In this document: piece after piece, positions 52,937-61,806 of the stretch
Position numbering within the stretch: the stretch's first letter is position 1
Layout: each line of letters opens with the position of its first letter
DNA from: CAYJBH01 sp964368625
GTDB lineage: Bacteria; Bacillota; Clostridia; Oscillospirales; Ruminococcaceae
Assembly (NCBI GenBank): GCA_964368625.1
Contig: CAYJBH010000002.1
Span: forward strand, 1 to 64,000
DNA length: 64,000 bases
Direction: 5' to 3'
Position numbers and translations under genes: made by a program
Notes under the pieces: model-generated
What the model saw: the letters and a program-made list of their open reading frames with translations, nothing else
Database searches by the model: none
Told to the model about the DNA's origin: nothing

Positions 52937-54439
52937 ATGAGTAATAATAAAAGCGCGATGTCAATATGTGAAACACTGGCCAACACTAAAGAGATGGCTA
53001 GATTAGATGCGCTTACCATGCAGTACAAAAACATTAGTTCTTTGCAGCTAATGTGGGATGCTGCTACAGCTTTTTATAATGCAATTAGCTGCCATATTAG
53101 TGATAAAACATTGATCCTCTGTGGTGGTGGTAACAATGGTGGCGACGGTTATTCACTAGCATGTATTTTATCGGAAAACAACATTGATGTATCTGTTTAC
53201 AGTGTTACCGATAGATTTAGTTCAGACGACACCCTGTATTATAGGAACTTAGCACTTAAAAAAAATAATGTTATTGAAATAGATGAAAATGAGCTATATG
53301 CTAATATTTGTGATTTTGATTTAATTATTGACGCTGTATATGGAACCGGTTTTCATGGCTCTTTACCAATCCATATTGCTGATATTTTTCGCTTTGTTAA
53401 CAATAGTTTGGCCTATAAGATTTCTATAGATATACCTTCCGGCGCAATTTGTGATACCGGTGAACTTGCAGAAAGCGCTTTTCGTGCAGACAAAACTGTT
53501 ACTTTCGAATTTTTAAAACCTGCACTGGTCGCCTTTCCGGCAAGGGAAAATTGCGGTGATATAAATATTGTTTCTATCGGGTTCCCTTCTACTATTCGTA
53601 AGAAAATTAATACAAATGCAGTTCAGATTACTAATAGTGTCATGTCTGCTATTAATAATCTGCGTAAAAAAAACAGCAACAAGGGTGATTTTGGCAAGAT
53701 ACTTTCTGTATGCGGCAGTAAACGAATGATTGGTGCTGCTTACCTTAGTGCCATTGCAACATTAAGGTCCGGTATTGGTTTATTATATTTAGCATGCAGT
53801 GATGATATATTAGTTCCATTGCAGATAAAGTTAACAGAACCTGTTTTTTTACCTTATAATAAAACGATTGAAGAAATTGGAGATCTTAATAGGTTTGATG
53901 CTATTTTACACGGATGCGGCTGTGGATCTACTCAAGCTGAAATTACCGAGCATATCATTAATAATTATAAAGGTATGGTAATACTTGATGCAGATGCATT
54001 AAATAATATTGCAGGTAATAATCAGCTTATTTCCAATAGAGAATGTAGTTTAATCCTCACTCCTCACCCCGGTGAAATGGCCCGTTTAGTAGGCTGTTCT
54101 GTTTCAGAAATTCAGTCTAACCGCATACGCTATGCAACAGAGTATGCTAATACAAATAACTGTTATGTTGTCCTTAAAGGAGCAGGCACAATTATTGCAG
54201 CACCCGATAACAGGTATGCTATAAATACCTCCGGCAATTCTGGATTAGCAAAGGGCGGCAGTGGAGACGTTTTAGCCGGTATGATTGCTGCTTATTATGT
54301 TAACTCAGATAATATTTTTGAATCTATCTGTGCCGCAGTATATGAACATGGTGCTGCCGCAGATAGACTTCTTAATAGATACAATGAGCTAAATATGTTG
54401 CCTTCTGATCTGCTAAACGAAATTAATCGTTTTCTCTAA
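52937..54439 (+). CDS. nnr: Bifunctional NAD(P)H-hydrate epimerase/ADP- or ATP-dependent dehydratase
   Basis: A 500-residue fusion. The epimerase half (about 1-215, YjeF_N) has LCGGGNNGGDGYSLA near 55-70; the dehydratase half (about 225-500, ribokinase-like) has KGDFGKILSVCGS near 240, LTPHPGEMARL near 373 and SGLAKGGSGDVLAGMIA near 433. It repairs hydrated NADH and NADPH. The two domains are often fused in Bacillota. It ends the nifS transcript, with a strong terminator after it. Confidence 0.94.
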   Translation: MSNNKSAMSICETLANTKEMARLDALTMQYKNISSLQLMWDAATAFYNAISCHISDKTLILCGGGNNGGDGYSLACILSENNIDVSVYSVTDRFSSDDTLYYRNLALKKNNVIEIDENELYANICDFDLIIDAVYGTGFHGSLPIHIADIFRFVNNSLAYKISIDIPSGAICDTGELAESAFRADKTVTFEFLKPALVAFPARENCGDINIVSIGFPSTIRKKINTNAVQITNSVMSAINNLRKKNSNKGDFGKILSVCGSKRMIGAAYLSAIATLRSGIGLLYLACSDDILVPLQIKLTEPVFLPYNKTIEEIGDLNRFDAILHGCGCGSTQAEITEHIINNYKGMVILDADALNNIAGNNQLISNRECSLILTPHPGEMARLVGCSVSEIQSNRIRYATEYANTNNCYVVLKGAGTIIAAPDNRYAINTSGNSGLAKGGSGDVLAGMIAAYYVNSDNIFESICAAVYEHGAAADRLLNRYNELNMLPSDLLNEINRFL

Positions 54440-54466
54440 ATTAGTTTTTTACTTTCTTTGTTGTAA

Positions 54467-54502
54467 AAAACCGAGCTCTTAAAAATATAAGAGCTCGGTT
54501 TT
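54467..54502. terminator. Bidirectional terminator after nnr
   Basis: 14-bp perfect stem (54467-54480 with 54489-54502, AAAACCGAGCTCTT), 8-nt loop, A-run before and TTTT at the end. It serves nnr and the convergent acidic-tail gene. Confidence 0.85.
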
Positions 54503-54515
54503 AGTTAATTGTTAT

Positions 54516-54743
54516 TTAGTCGTCATCGTCGTGATCGTCGTCATGATCATCTTTACCTATATAACGACTGGTTGTTTCTTCACGTACAAATCTATCGGAT
54601 TGATCGGAAAGATTAAATGAATTAGAACGAATGTAGTTCGATGCCGCACGCTGCTTAACTGCAGTATTCATCGATGCTATCATACCTTTAGTAATTAGCC
54701 AGGAAATCGCTATTGCAATTACTAATGCTATTATAAATTCCAT
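54516..54743 (-). CDS. Small single-pass membrane protein with Asp/His tail
   Basis: A 75-residue protein: one N-terminal helix (about 3-22), a short polar region (NSFNLSDQSDRFVREE), and a C-terminus made of Asp and His (DDHDDDHDDDD). The tail could bind metal ions. AAGGAG lies 8 nt ahead of ATG 54743. It follows the zinc-ribbon membrane protein by 41 nt on the same strand. I do not recognise the family; the context suggests a third member of the SPFH/zinc-ribbon set. Confidence 0.7.
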   Translation of the reverse strand: MEFIIALVIAIAISWLITKGMIASMNTAVKQRAASNYIRSNSFNLSDQSDRFVREETTSRYIGKDDHDDDHDDDD

Positions 54744-54784
54744 CTCTTTGGCTCCTTATATAATTAACTCTGTGAATGCTATAT

Positions 54785-55867
54785 CTAAGACATAAAAAAT
54801 GAGATAATACCCATAAGCGGTATGAAGCTTCCAACCGCAATTCCAATTCTGTATAGCCACAACTTCTTTTTGTCTATAGGCAATTCACCTGCTACCTCCC
54901 CTGTTTGACCGTTAATGGCAAACTGGTAGGTTTTGTCGCCAAATTTTGTGTTTAGCATCCATACCGGGATTAGTGCATACTTTATATCTTCACCATTCAT
55001 GTTGATATAGCTGTCTTCAATTCTTACACTATCATAGTTTACAACCGTATCTTTTAAGGCATCCTCAACAGAAGCTATAACACGTTTGGTAGCACGTTTC
55101 CCGCTTTCTTCAACATCCTCATCGAATTTGTCGGCAAAATAACCCGCCATGTACATAGGTTCAAAAGGCACTATTTCCTTAAAGTCGAATGGTTCAATAC
55201 CCTCCATATAGCTATCATCCATCTTTTTGGATGAATCTACAGGAATATAATCAAACCCTAACGAACCGGCACGGTAAACCGAAAAATATTTTGTTTCGGT
55301 GTATTCGTAGTCGCCACTTGTCCATTCACGTACCTTAGTTGCTTCAAACTGAACGTTTCCCTGCCCTGTACAGCTAAATAACCAGAACGGAACATACATT
55401 CCTGTTATCTTTGAAACATGGTTATGATCATTAAATGCAGACGGTAACAGCCTTTTACCCTTATAAAACTCTTTAAGTATTTCCTGTGCCCTTGTCTTAT
55501 CAATCTTGAATGGTAAAATAAGATCAGGGGTTAATACACCGCTAACATTATCGGTTATAACTACAGGATTTCCACAATACATACACTCTGTAGCAACGGT
55601 ATCACCGGCAACAACCTCAGCACCACAGGAGGTACAGTTAAAACCAACCTGTGTCTCCATTGTTTGATGTTCTTTAACGTACCCTTCAATATTCCAATCA
55701 ATTTGGGTTGGAGGCAGTTGTTCATCCACCGGCTCACTTGGTTTCTTAAAATGATCCTGTGGATATGTACTTTCACAGGACCCGCAGTGTAACATCTGCA
55801 TTGCAGGATTGAATTCAAGCGGAGCGCCACAAGCTGGGCACTGGTACTTTATTAATGTATCTGCCAT
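54785..55867 (-). CDS. Zinc-ribbon membrane protein, YdjG-like
   Basis: A 360-residue protein. Two N-terminal C4 zinc ribbons: YQCPACGAPLEF with LHCGSCE (about 8-31), and FNCTSCGAEV with TECMYCGN (about 78-100). A mixed middle domain of about 200 residues follows, then one C-terminal helix (about 335-358). The layout resembles B. subtilis YdjG, which with YdjH recruits PspA to the membrane and lies beside the SPFH protein YdjI (established for that operon). An SPFH gene is directly upstream here, 16 nt away, but neither pspA nor ydjH is visible. Confidence 0.72.
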   Translation of the reverse strand: MADTLIKYQCPACGAPLEFNPAMQMLHCGSCESTYPQDHFKKPSEPVDEQLPPTQIDWNIEGYVKEHQTMETQVGFNCTSCGAEVVAGDTVATECMYCGNPVVITDNVSGVLTPDLILPFKIDKTRAQEILKEFYKGKRLLPSAFNDHNHVSKITGMYVPFWLFSCTGQGNVQFEATKVREWTSGDYEYTETKYFSVYRAGSLGFDYIPVDSSKKMDDSYMEGIEPFDFKEIVPFEPMYMAGYFADKFDEDVEESGKRATKRVIASVEDALKDTVVNYDSVRIEDSYINMNGEDIKYALIPVWMLNTKFGDKTYQFAINGQTGEVAGELPIDKKKLWLYRIGIAVGSFIPLMGIISFFMS

Positions 55868-55883
55868 AAATATAACCTCAAAA

Positions 55884-57272
55884 TTACTTTACATCACCCT
55901 CATCAAATATATCACCGCATTCCGGGCAGAACTTTGGTGGCTGTTTTGGATCTTCCGGTTCCCAACCACACTTATCACAGCGATAAAGTGGAGCATCGGC
56001 AGGTTTTTTACCACCACATTCTGAACAGAATTTCCCTTTGTTTACCCCGCCACAAGAACAGCTCCAACCTTCAGCTTGTACAGGTGCAGGTTTTTTAGTG
56101 CCACACTCGTTACAGAAATTTCCCTCGTTTCCTGTGTTACCACAGGAACAATTCCAACCGGAATTTATTGGAGCAACATTCGCCGGTGGTGGAGTTTGTT
56201 GAGGTTGTTGTGGTTGCTGAGCATACTGCTGGGGTTGTTGACCATATTGCTGTGGAGGTTGCTGCTGTTGACCCATCTGGAATAGGTTAGCTGCATTTCC
56301 ACCGGCATTTTGAGCCATGTTCATACCGGCAAAAGCCATAAATGCACCCTGACCTTCATTTGCCGCCGCCGACTGCATTGCCTCTGCCTGAGCGCCAACA
56401 AGATGTGCCGCCGCCATTGTTGGGTTACGGAACGCTGCATTACGCTGCAGTTCCTTAATCATTGCCTCATCTTCTTCAGATGCTTTAACCGAGGATACGC
56501 CAAAAGAATGAATCTTTAAACCTCTTAGCTCTGTCCATTTTTTAGATAAAACTTCATTAAGTGCATCTGCAAGTTCCATAGTATGACCAGGTAAAGCACT
56601 GTATCTAATACCCATGGTTGAAATCTTTGCAAATGCAGGTTGAAGTGCTGTCATTAGTTCGCTCTTTAACATGCTGTCGATTTCTGTACGTGAATAATCT
56701 GTGGCAATATTTCCGCAAACATTGGTGTAAAACAACATGGGATCAGTAATCTTATATGAGTACTCACCATGGCAACGAATTGAAATATCAATATCAAGAC
56801 CAACATTGTTATCAACAACACGGAACGGTACAGGGCTGGGAGTTCCGTACTTATTACCAATTATTTCTTTAGTATTAAAGTAGTAGATGCGTTGATCCTT
56901 ACCGGGCTGACCACCAAATGTAAAACGCTTACCAATGTTAAAAAAGCTTTGCTTAATGCTCTCACCAAGACCACCATAAAAAATTGAAGGTTCAGTTGAG
57001 CTATCATATGTAAATTCTCCAGGCTCTGCACATATTTCTGATACCTTGCCATTATCGACAATTATCATACACTGTCCATCGGCTACAGCAATAACCGATC
57101 CGTTAGATATTATGTTTTCTTCTCCTTGAGTGTTAGAACTCCTGTTACCAACTCTTTTATTACCCTTACTTACAAGTGTATCAACAGGTAATGACTCGCA
57201 ATAGAAAAACTCTCTCCATTGATCTGCAAGTACTCCACCAGCCGCCCCGGTAATTGCTTTAATCAGTCCCAT
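55884..57272 (-). CDS. SPFH-domain protein with Gln-rich linker and three zinc ribbons (YdjI-like)
   Basis: A 462-residue protein. An N-terminal membrane-contacting segment and SPFH/band-7-type domain (about 1-290) match the virion-core/YdjI group (DQWREFFYCESLPVDTLV). An Ala/Asn/Gln-rich linker (about 310-370, QQQQPPQQYGQQPQQY) leads to three C4 zinc ribbons: CSCGNTGNEGNFCNECG, CSCGGVNKGKFCSECG and CDKCGWEPEDPKQ...CPECG. Known YdjI forms membrane microdomain-type assemblies in the PspA stress response. GGAGG upstream of ATG 57272 (MGLIKAITG) beats the ATG at 57287, which overlaps it. A good promoter lies at 57310-57338. Confidence 0.82.
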   Translation of the reverse strand: MGLIKAITGAAGGVLADQWREFFYCESLPVDTLVSKGNKRVGNRSSNTQGEENIISNGSVIAVADGQCMIIVDNGKVSEICAEPGEFTYDSSTEPSIFYGGLGESIKQSFFNIGKRFTFGGQPGKDQRIYYFNTKEIIGNKYGTPSPVPFRVVDNNVGLDIDISIRCHGEYSYKITDPMLFYTNVCGNIATDYSRTEIDSMLKSELMTALQPAFAKISTMGIRYSALPGHTMELADALNEVLSKKWTELRGLKIHSFGVSSVKASEEDEAMIKELQRNAAFRNPTMAAAHLVGAQAEAMQSAAANEGQGAFMAFAGMNMAQNAGGNAANLFQMGQQQQPPQQYGQQPQQYAQQPQQPQQTPPPANVAPINSGWNCSCGNTGNEGNFCNECGTKKPAPVQAEGWSCSCGGVNKGKFCSECGGKKPADAPLYRCDKCGWEPEDPKQPPKFCPECGDIFDEGDVK

Positions 57273-57309
57273 AAAACCTCCAAACATATATTATTTATGA
57301 ATTAAAATT

Positions 57310-57338
57310 ATTATATCATAAATTGTATCTTCTGTAAA
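57310..57338 (-). promoter_or_regulatory. Promoter of the SPFH operon
   Basis: On the - strand TTTACA (57338-57333), 17-nt spacer, TATAAT (57315-57310) with TGA directly upstream (extended -10). Confidence 0.72.
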
Positions 57339-57344
57339 TAATAG

Positions 57345-57373
57345 TTGAAATATATTTGCAAATAAATTATAAT
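57345..57373 (+). promoter_or_regulatory. Promoter of the small membrane protein gene
   Basis: TTGAAA at 57345-57350, 17-nt spacer, TATAAT at 57368-57373, 33 nt before the start at 57407. It is back to back with the SPFH promoter. Confidence 0.72.
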
Positions 57374-57406
57374 CTATCTATAAAGTTAAAAAACTAGGTG
57401 TAATAA

Positions 57407-57709
57407 ATGAAAAGACAGTACAAGGGAGATGGTGGATTTTTAATATCATATCTGTTTAACCTAATTTTTCATGGTGAGTGGTTAGCAGGTGCTGTTATAT
57501 TTTTTATTCTGGATTTATGGCTTGGGCTTCCTTCATTTATCTGGGGTATTTTTCTGGGCATATTTTTTATCTGGCCTTTAATCATCACACTATTTTTATC
57601 AGGAATATCTTCAACAGTTAATAATGAAAAAACCATAACTGTAAACAAGAATCCTTATTCAAAAAAGAATTCTGACATTAATATAAATAATGATACTAAC
57701 GATAGCTAA
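57407..57709 (+). CDS. Small two-helix membrane protein of unknown function
   Basis: A 100-residue protein. Two hydrophobic segments (about 24-42 and 45-66) rich in Trp, Phe, Gly and Leu, then a polar Asn/Lys/Asp tail of about 30 residues. I do not recognise a family. It has its own promoter, back to back with that of the SPFH operon, and may therefore be co-regulated with it; this is only positional. A weak AGGTG lies upstream. Confidence 0.65.
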   Translation: MKRQYKGDGGFLISYLFNLIFHGEWLAGAVIFFILDLWLGLPSFIWGIFLGIFFIWPLIITLFLSGISSTVNNEKTITVNKNPYSKKNSDININNDTNDS

Positions 57710-57719
57710 TTAAGGCTAT

Positions 57720-60398
57720 TCACTCTGTAATGGAAATGGTAATTTTGCCCCACAACCCAGATGCCAGCGGTTCTTTTATCTTTTGGCACTCACGGTGATT
57801 ATCCAATCTTTCCTGCCTACCAATTTGTATTTTTCCTGTATGATATGGCCAGCTTTCCGTTATTGTTTGAGGTTCAGCATCATATACATAGTTCGGATCT
57901 ATCGCGCAGTTAATTAATAGATTTTGAACTCGTATTTCTATGCTATTTGATCCATTTTTTACGAATTTTGTTATATCTAACTCGTATGGATGCATAAATA
58001 TAACGCCAACCTCTTCCTCGTTAACTATAATATTAGCTGTTTCTCCGATATTTTCTAAAGATAAAAACACCGATTGCTTTTTATCCAAGTTATTTAGATT
58101 AAACAGACGGCTGTACCTTCCCTCGCCGGAATAGTAACGAAGATCATCTTCCTGCTCCCAGCTGGATAATTTTGTATAGTGTTTAGAAAAGCCTTTTGAA
58201 TCTATAGCAAAATCCCATTCATGCGATATATCCAAATCAACCCTATTAATCTTTTCCTGTATTGGAGGATTGGTGGTTATTTCATCTGAAAAAACAAAAA
58301 TTAATGCTTGATATTCATTAAAAACTAACTCTACTTCGGTATTACCTTGATTTATTCTATAAGATAAAACTTCTTTTTCTTCACATGTCATTGGGTCATA
58401 GATAGCAACACGCTGTACATTTCCAAAAAATGTTAATGTTTCTTTACGAGACTCACGGCTAATATTTGAAACAAAATAAACATCACTTTTATCATTCTTT
58501 TGATGTACAAAGCCTATATGATTTGGATTTTTATCAATCCTCAAATCAAGTGATACATGTTTAGACAGTGCATCAACAACAGATTCTTTGTTATTTAAAA
58601 CTTTAATAATCTTTCCTTTTTCATGCATTAGAGAAAAAATCTGCTTAATTTTTTCTGTCTTTTCAGCATAGTCTATTAATCCGCAGCCTCTTTTTGGAAG
58701 GTCTCCTTTACATATTATCTTTCCACCATTTTCTGCATAGCTGTTTAAGCCAACAGCAGTTTCTACCGGAATGGAAACACACTCTAATAAAATTATTGCT
58801 TCGTAGTCTGATAGCAACATATTCTCTACCGCATCATCATTGATATAATCGAACCAATAACCCGATTTATGAATATAATCTACAACTTCTGTGGTTAAAC
58901 GTTCCTCTATCTTCATAGCCATATGTATATCTGAAAGAGGGTTCTCAGAATAAATATCAGATTGTGGTAGATAAATTGCTACCTTTACAACCGTTTCACC
59001 TTCCCTTAAAAATTCACAAACCCTATTAATATATTCCCCTATATATTTATAGTGTGGCCACCAGGTGTTTTGATGGTTTATCTGTGTAGAAGCGTAGAAT
59101 GGCCAACCAAGCTGACCTGTACCTTCAGGGCTGTAGGCATATCCATGATTAACAATTTGATTCATCCCGTCTAAAAAGATGCTATCTACTGCCGCCTTTA
59201 TATTTTCAAGCGTAACAACAAATCTTGGAAATCTCAACCATGTAAAGGATTCATTAGAAATTATCTTTTTACCATAAATGTGTCCTGCTGAGGAAGCTAA
59301 TTTCCGATGAACCGTATTAACCTCATACTTATCATATTCAGAAAATGTTTCGCCCTCCGGAATATCTGCCGCTGCATAGGCCTGCAGTATATCACCCCAG
59401 GTTCCATGTGCCTGAATTCTTGATGTTGTGCCTTTACTATGACACCATCTTGTTAACCCTTCAAAAAAGTATTCTACCGTAATCTCTGAAAGAGTTTTAT
59501 TAAAGTCATATCTTATTAACTCGGTTAAGCCTTTTATTTCACCCCAAAGGGCATATATATACGGTTTTAAGCTGTAACCGCGGCGAGTTTCAAACTCACT
59601 GTAGATATTGTTTGTCCAGTTCTGTCCAAAAACTTCTATTGAATCACAAAAATATGACTGAACAAGCCCGTCACCAACAAAGTCTGCAATCGGATTTCCT
59701 GCATCAATCAAAAATGCGTCAAGCGCCTCTTTGCTGTTATGGTCGAGAATTAACCCATCTCCACCACCAAGCGGCTTTAACACGGTTTGTCGCTTTTCGT
59801 TTGATATTAAAAGTATAATTTTATGGTCGCCTTCCGGAACCGTTACGCTTCTAAGCTCCTTGCCCCACTCCCATCCAAAAAGAAATTTATCTTTAACTTT
59901 ATCACTAATGTCAACCATCGTTTCGGGCAGCATCATGCAGTCACGCATCTCACCAATTACACAGCCCACACATTCTCCATATAAGCGGGTAGTAAAGTCG
60001 TAACTAAAATCACATGGACCTTTAACATCCAAAGTATAAGGGATAACGTTTGGTGCACTATGTTCTATCTTAACAAACGGACCTCCAAACGGCCAAGATG
60101 AACCTAAGGTAAAGTCAAAAGCCATACCTCGGATCTTTGCTTGTTCTGCTGCAAATTTGATACTCATAAAAAATCCAGGAGACATATATTGATGATTGAT
60201 AACCCCCTTTTCAGGAGAATCAGCAACTACGGGGTAGAGAATTTGAATCTCCACCCCACCAATTCCGGCGTTTTGCATTAAATCGAGCTCACGAATAATT
60301 TCATCTTCGCAAACAGCACAACCAAACCACCACCACCTTGTATATCCTCTTGTACTTTTTGAGGGATTTCTAAGGCGCTTTTCTATTTTTTTCTTCAT
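57720..60398 (-). CDS. Glycoside hydrolase, GH106-like (alpha-L-rhamnosidase family)
   Basis: An 892-residue protein without a signal peptide, thus likely cytosolic. The N-terminal TRWWWFGCAVCEDEIIRELD and AGIGGVEIQ, followed by LGSSWPFGGPF (about 100), match the start of GH106-type catalytic domains; ASTQINHQNTWWPHYKY (about 440) is also typical. A C-terminal beta-sandwich of GH2 sugar-binding type (VFLSLENIGETANIIVNEEEVG) is expected at about 770-850. GH106 members release L-rhamnose; substrate here is not certain. AAAGGA precedes ATG 60398. Upstream lie kbl and tdh, then a GH29 fucosidase, all on one strand. Confidence 0.75.
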   Translation of the reverse strand: MKKKIEKRLRNPSKSTRGYTRWWWFGCAVCEDEIIRELDLMQNAGIGGVEIQILYPVVADSPEKGVINHQYMSPGFFMSIKFAAEQAKIRGMAFDFTLGSSWPFGGPFVKIEHSAPNVIPYTLDVKGPCDFSYDFTTRLYGECVGCVIGEMRDCMMLPETMVDISDKVKDKFLFGWEWGKELRSVTVPEGDHKIILLISNEKRQTVLKPLGGGDGLILDHNSKEALDAFLIDAGNPIADFVGDGLVQSYFCDSIEVFGQNWTNNIYSEFETRRGYSLKPYIYALWGEIKGLTELIRYDFNKTLSEITVEYFFEGLTRWCHSKGTTSRIQAHGTWGDILQAYAAADIPEGETFSEYDKYEVNTVHRKLASSAGHIYGKKIISNESFTWLRFPRFVVTLENIKAAVDSIFLDGMNQIVNHGYAYSPEGTGQLGWPFYASTQINHQNTWWPHYKYIGEYINRVCEFLREGETVVKVAIYLPQSDIYSENPLSDIHMAMKIEERLTTEVVDYIHKSGYWFDYINDDAVENMLLSDYEAIILLECVSIPVETAVGLNSYAENGGKIICKGDLPKRGCGLIDYAEKTEKIKQIFSLMHEKGKIIKVLNNKESVVDALSKHVSLDLRIDKNPNHIGFVHQKNDKSDVYFVSNISRESRKETLTFFGNVQRVAIYDPMTCEEKEVLSYRINQGNTEVELVFNEYQALIFVFSDEITTNPPIQEKINRVDLDISHEWDFAIDSKGFSKHYTKLSSWEQEDDLRYYSGEGRYSRLFNLNNLDKKQSVFLSLENIGETANIIVNEEEVGVIFMHPYELDITKFVKNGSNSIEIRVQNLLINCAIDPNYVYDAEPQTITESWPYHTGKIQIGRQERLDNHRECQKIKEPLASGLWGKITISITE

Positions 60399-60619
60399 AT
60401 TTATTGTTCCTTTACAGCACCGACCATCAATAAATTACTACTCAGCGTTACAGGTTCCTACTAGTAAACGAAGACCAACCGGTATTTACCACAATATTGG
60501 TTATTAAATAACTAAAGTACCGGCAAGCAAGTCACCACCCCATACAACAATAAAAGCAAATATATACTAAAGCAATTTGCATGTTTATGTTAAAAGCTTT
60601 TAGTTCATACTTTATGACA
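60399..60619 (-). other. Leader region of the GH106-like gene
   Basis: 221 bp between kbl and the glycosidase. I see no clear terminator, coding frame or known riboswitch. It has several short imperfect palindromes (for example GTTATTTAATAAC near 60500-60520) that could be regulatory. Confidence 0.35.
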
Positions 60620-61804
60620 TTATATTGCCAAGGCCTCTTTTAAACAGCTTATTAGTTTATCTAGCTGTTCGGTTGTGTGAATAGCACTTACCTGTGTTCT
60701 TATTCTAGCTCTTCCTTTTGGAACTACTGGATAAGAGAAGGCAACAACGTAAATTCCATTTTCACGCATATGTTTTGCTACAGAAGCCGCCTTTATCTCA
60801 TCATACAACATTATAGGAACTATCGGGTGCACTCCATCAATTATATCCAGACCTGCATCGATTAAAGATTTTCGATAATAGGCTGTTAATTCGGCTAACT
60901 TGGTAGTTATTCCAACATTTTCTTTTAATATTTTTAACACCTCTAAAGTAGCAGAAACAATTGGCGGAGCAAGTGAATTTGAGAAAAGGTATGGCCTGCT
61001 ACGTTGACGCAGAAGTTCTATAACCTCTTTTTTTCCTGTAACATATCCACCGGAAGCTCCACCTAGAGACTTGCCAAGTGTTCCGGTAATTATATCTACC
61101 CTACCTTCAACTTCGCAAAACTCGGCCGATCCCCTTCCGTGCTCACCTATAACTCCTACAGCATGGCTATCATCTACAATAACCAGTGCGTTATACTTTT
61201 CGCATACTTCACAAACGCCCTTTAAATTTGCAATTATTCCATCCATAGAAAATACGCCGTCGGTTACAACAGCTTTAATATTAGCACCATCAGCCTCTGC
61301 TTGTATTAACTTAGCTTCAAGATCCTGTATATTGTTGTTTTTGTATCGATACCTCTTTGCTTTACAAAGCCTAACTCCATCAATAATGCTTGCATGATTT
61401 AGCTCGTCGCTTATAACAGCATCTTTATCTGAAAGTAATGTTTCAAACAATCCACCGTTAGCATCAAAGCACGATGAAAATAAGATTGTATCCTCGGTTT
61501 TCAAAAATTCGCTTAACTCTTTTTCAAGTGTTTTATGAATATCCTGTGTACCACATATAAATCGTACAGATGCCATGCCGTATCCACGTTCATCATAACT
61601 TTTCTTTGCCGCCTCAATAACCCTCTTATCATTAGCAAGTCCCAGATAGTTATTTGCACACATGTTTAAAGTTTCTTTTGAGTTTTCAGTCTCCATTAAT
61701 GTGGACTGAGGTGAAAAAATAATAGTTTCCCCTTTATATAAACCGGCTGATTTTATTTCGTCTACCTGCTTTGCATATAATTCAAATATTTCACTCTTTT
61801 TCAT
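60620..61804 (-). CDS. kbl: Glycine C-acetyltransferase (2-amino-3-ketobutyrate CoA ligase)
   Basis: A 394-residue PLP enzyme of the alpha-oxoamine synthase family. It cleaves 2-amino-3-ketobutyrate with CoA to glycine and acetyl-CoA. PLP Lys in GTLGKSLGGASGGYVTG (about 243), VVTDGVFSMDGIIANL and DDSHAVGVIGEHGRG are hallmarks; MCANNYLGLAND marks the start of the fold. It follows tdh by 2 nt, so the threonine dehydrogenase product is channelled to it. AAGGGGA precedes ATG 61804. Confidence 0.96.
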   Translation of the reverse strand: MKKSEIFELYAKQVDEIKSAGLYKGETIIFSPQSTLMETENSKETLNMCANNYLGLANDKRVIEAAKKSYDERGYGMASVRFICGTQDIHKTLEKELSEFLKTEDTILFSSCFDANGGLFETLLSDKDAVISDELNHASIIDGVRLCKAKRYRYKNNNIQDLEAKLIQAEADGANIKAVVTDGVFSMDGIIANLKGVCEVCEKYNALVIVDDSHAVGVIGEHGRGSAEFCEVEGRVDIITGTLGKSLGGASGGYVTGKKEVIELLRQRSRPYLFSNSLAPPIVSATLEVLKILKENVGITTKLAELTAYYRKSLIDAGLDIIDGVHPIVPIMLYDEIKAASVAKHMRENGIYVVAFSYPVVPKGRARIRTQVSAIHTTEQLDKLISCLKEALAI

Positions 61805-61806
61805 AC

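Noticed and set aside
54516..54743. Small acidic-tail protein as an antitoxin or anti-CRISPR-like protein
   Set aside because: It has a membrane helix, no toxin partner, and sits behind zinc-ribbon membrane genes.
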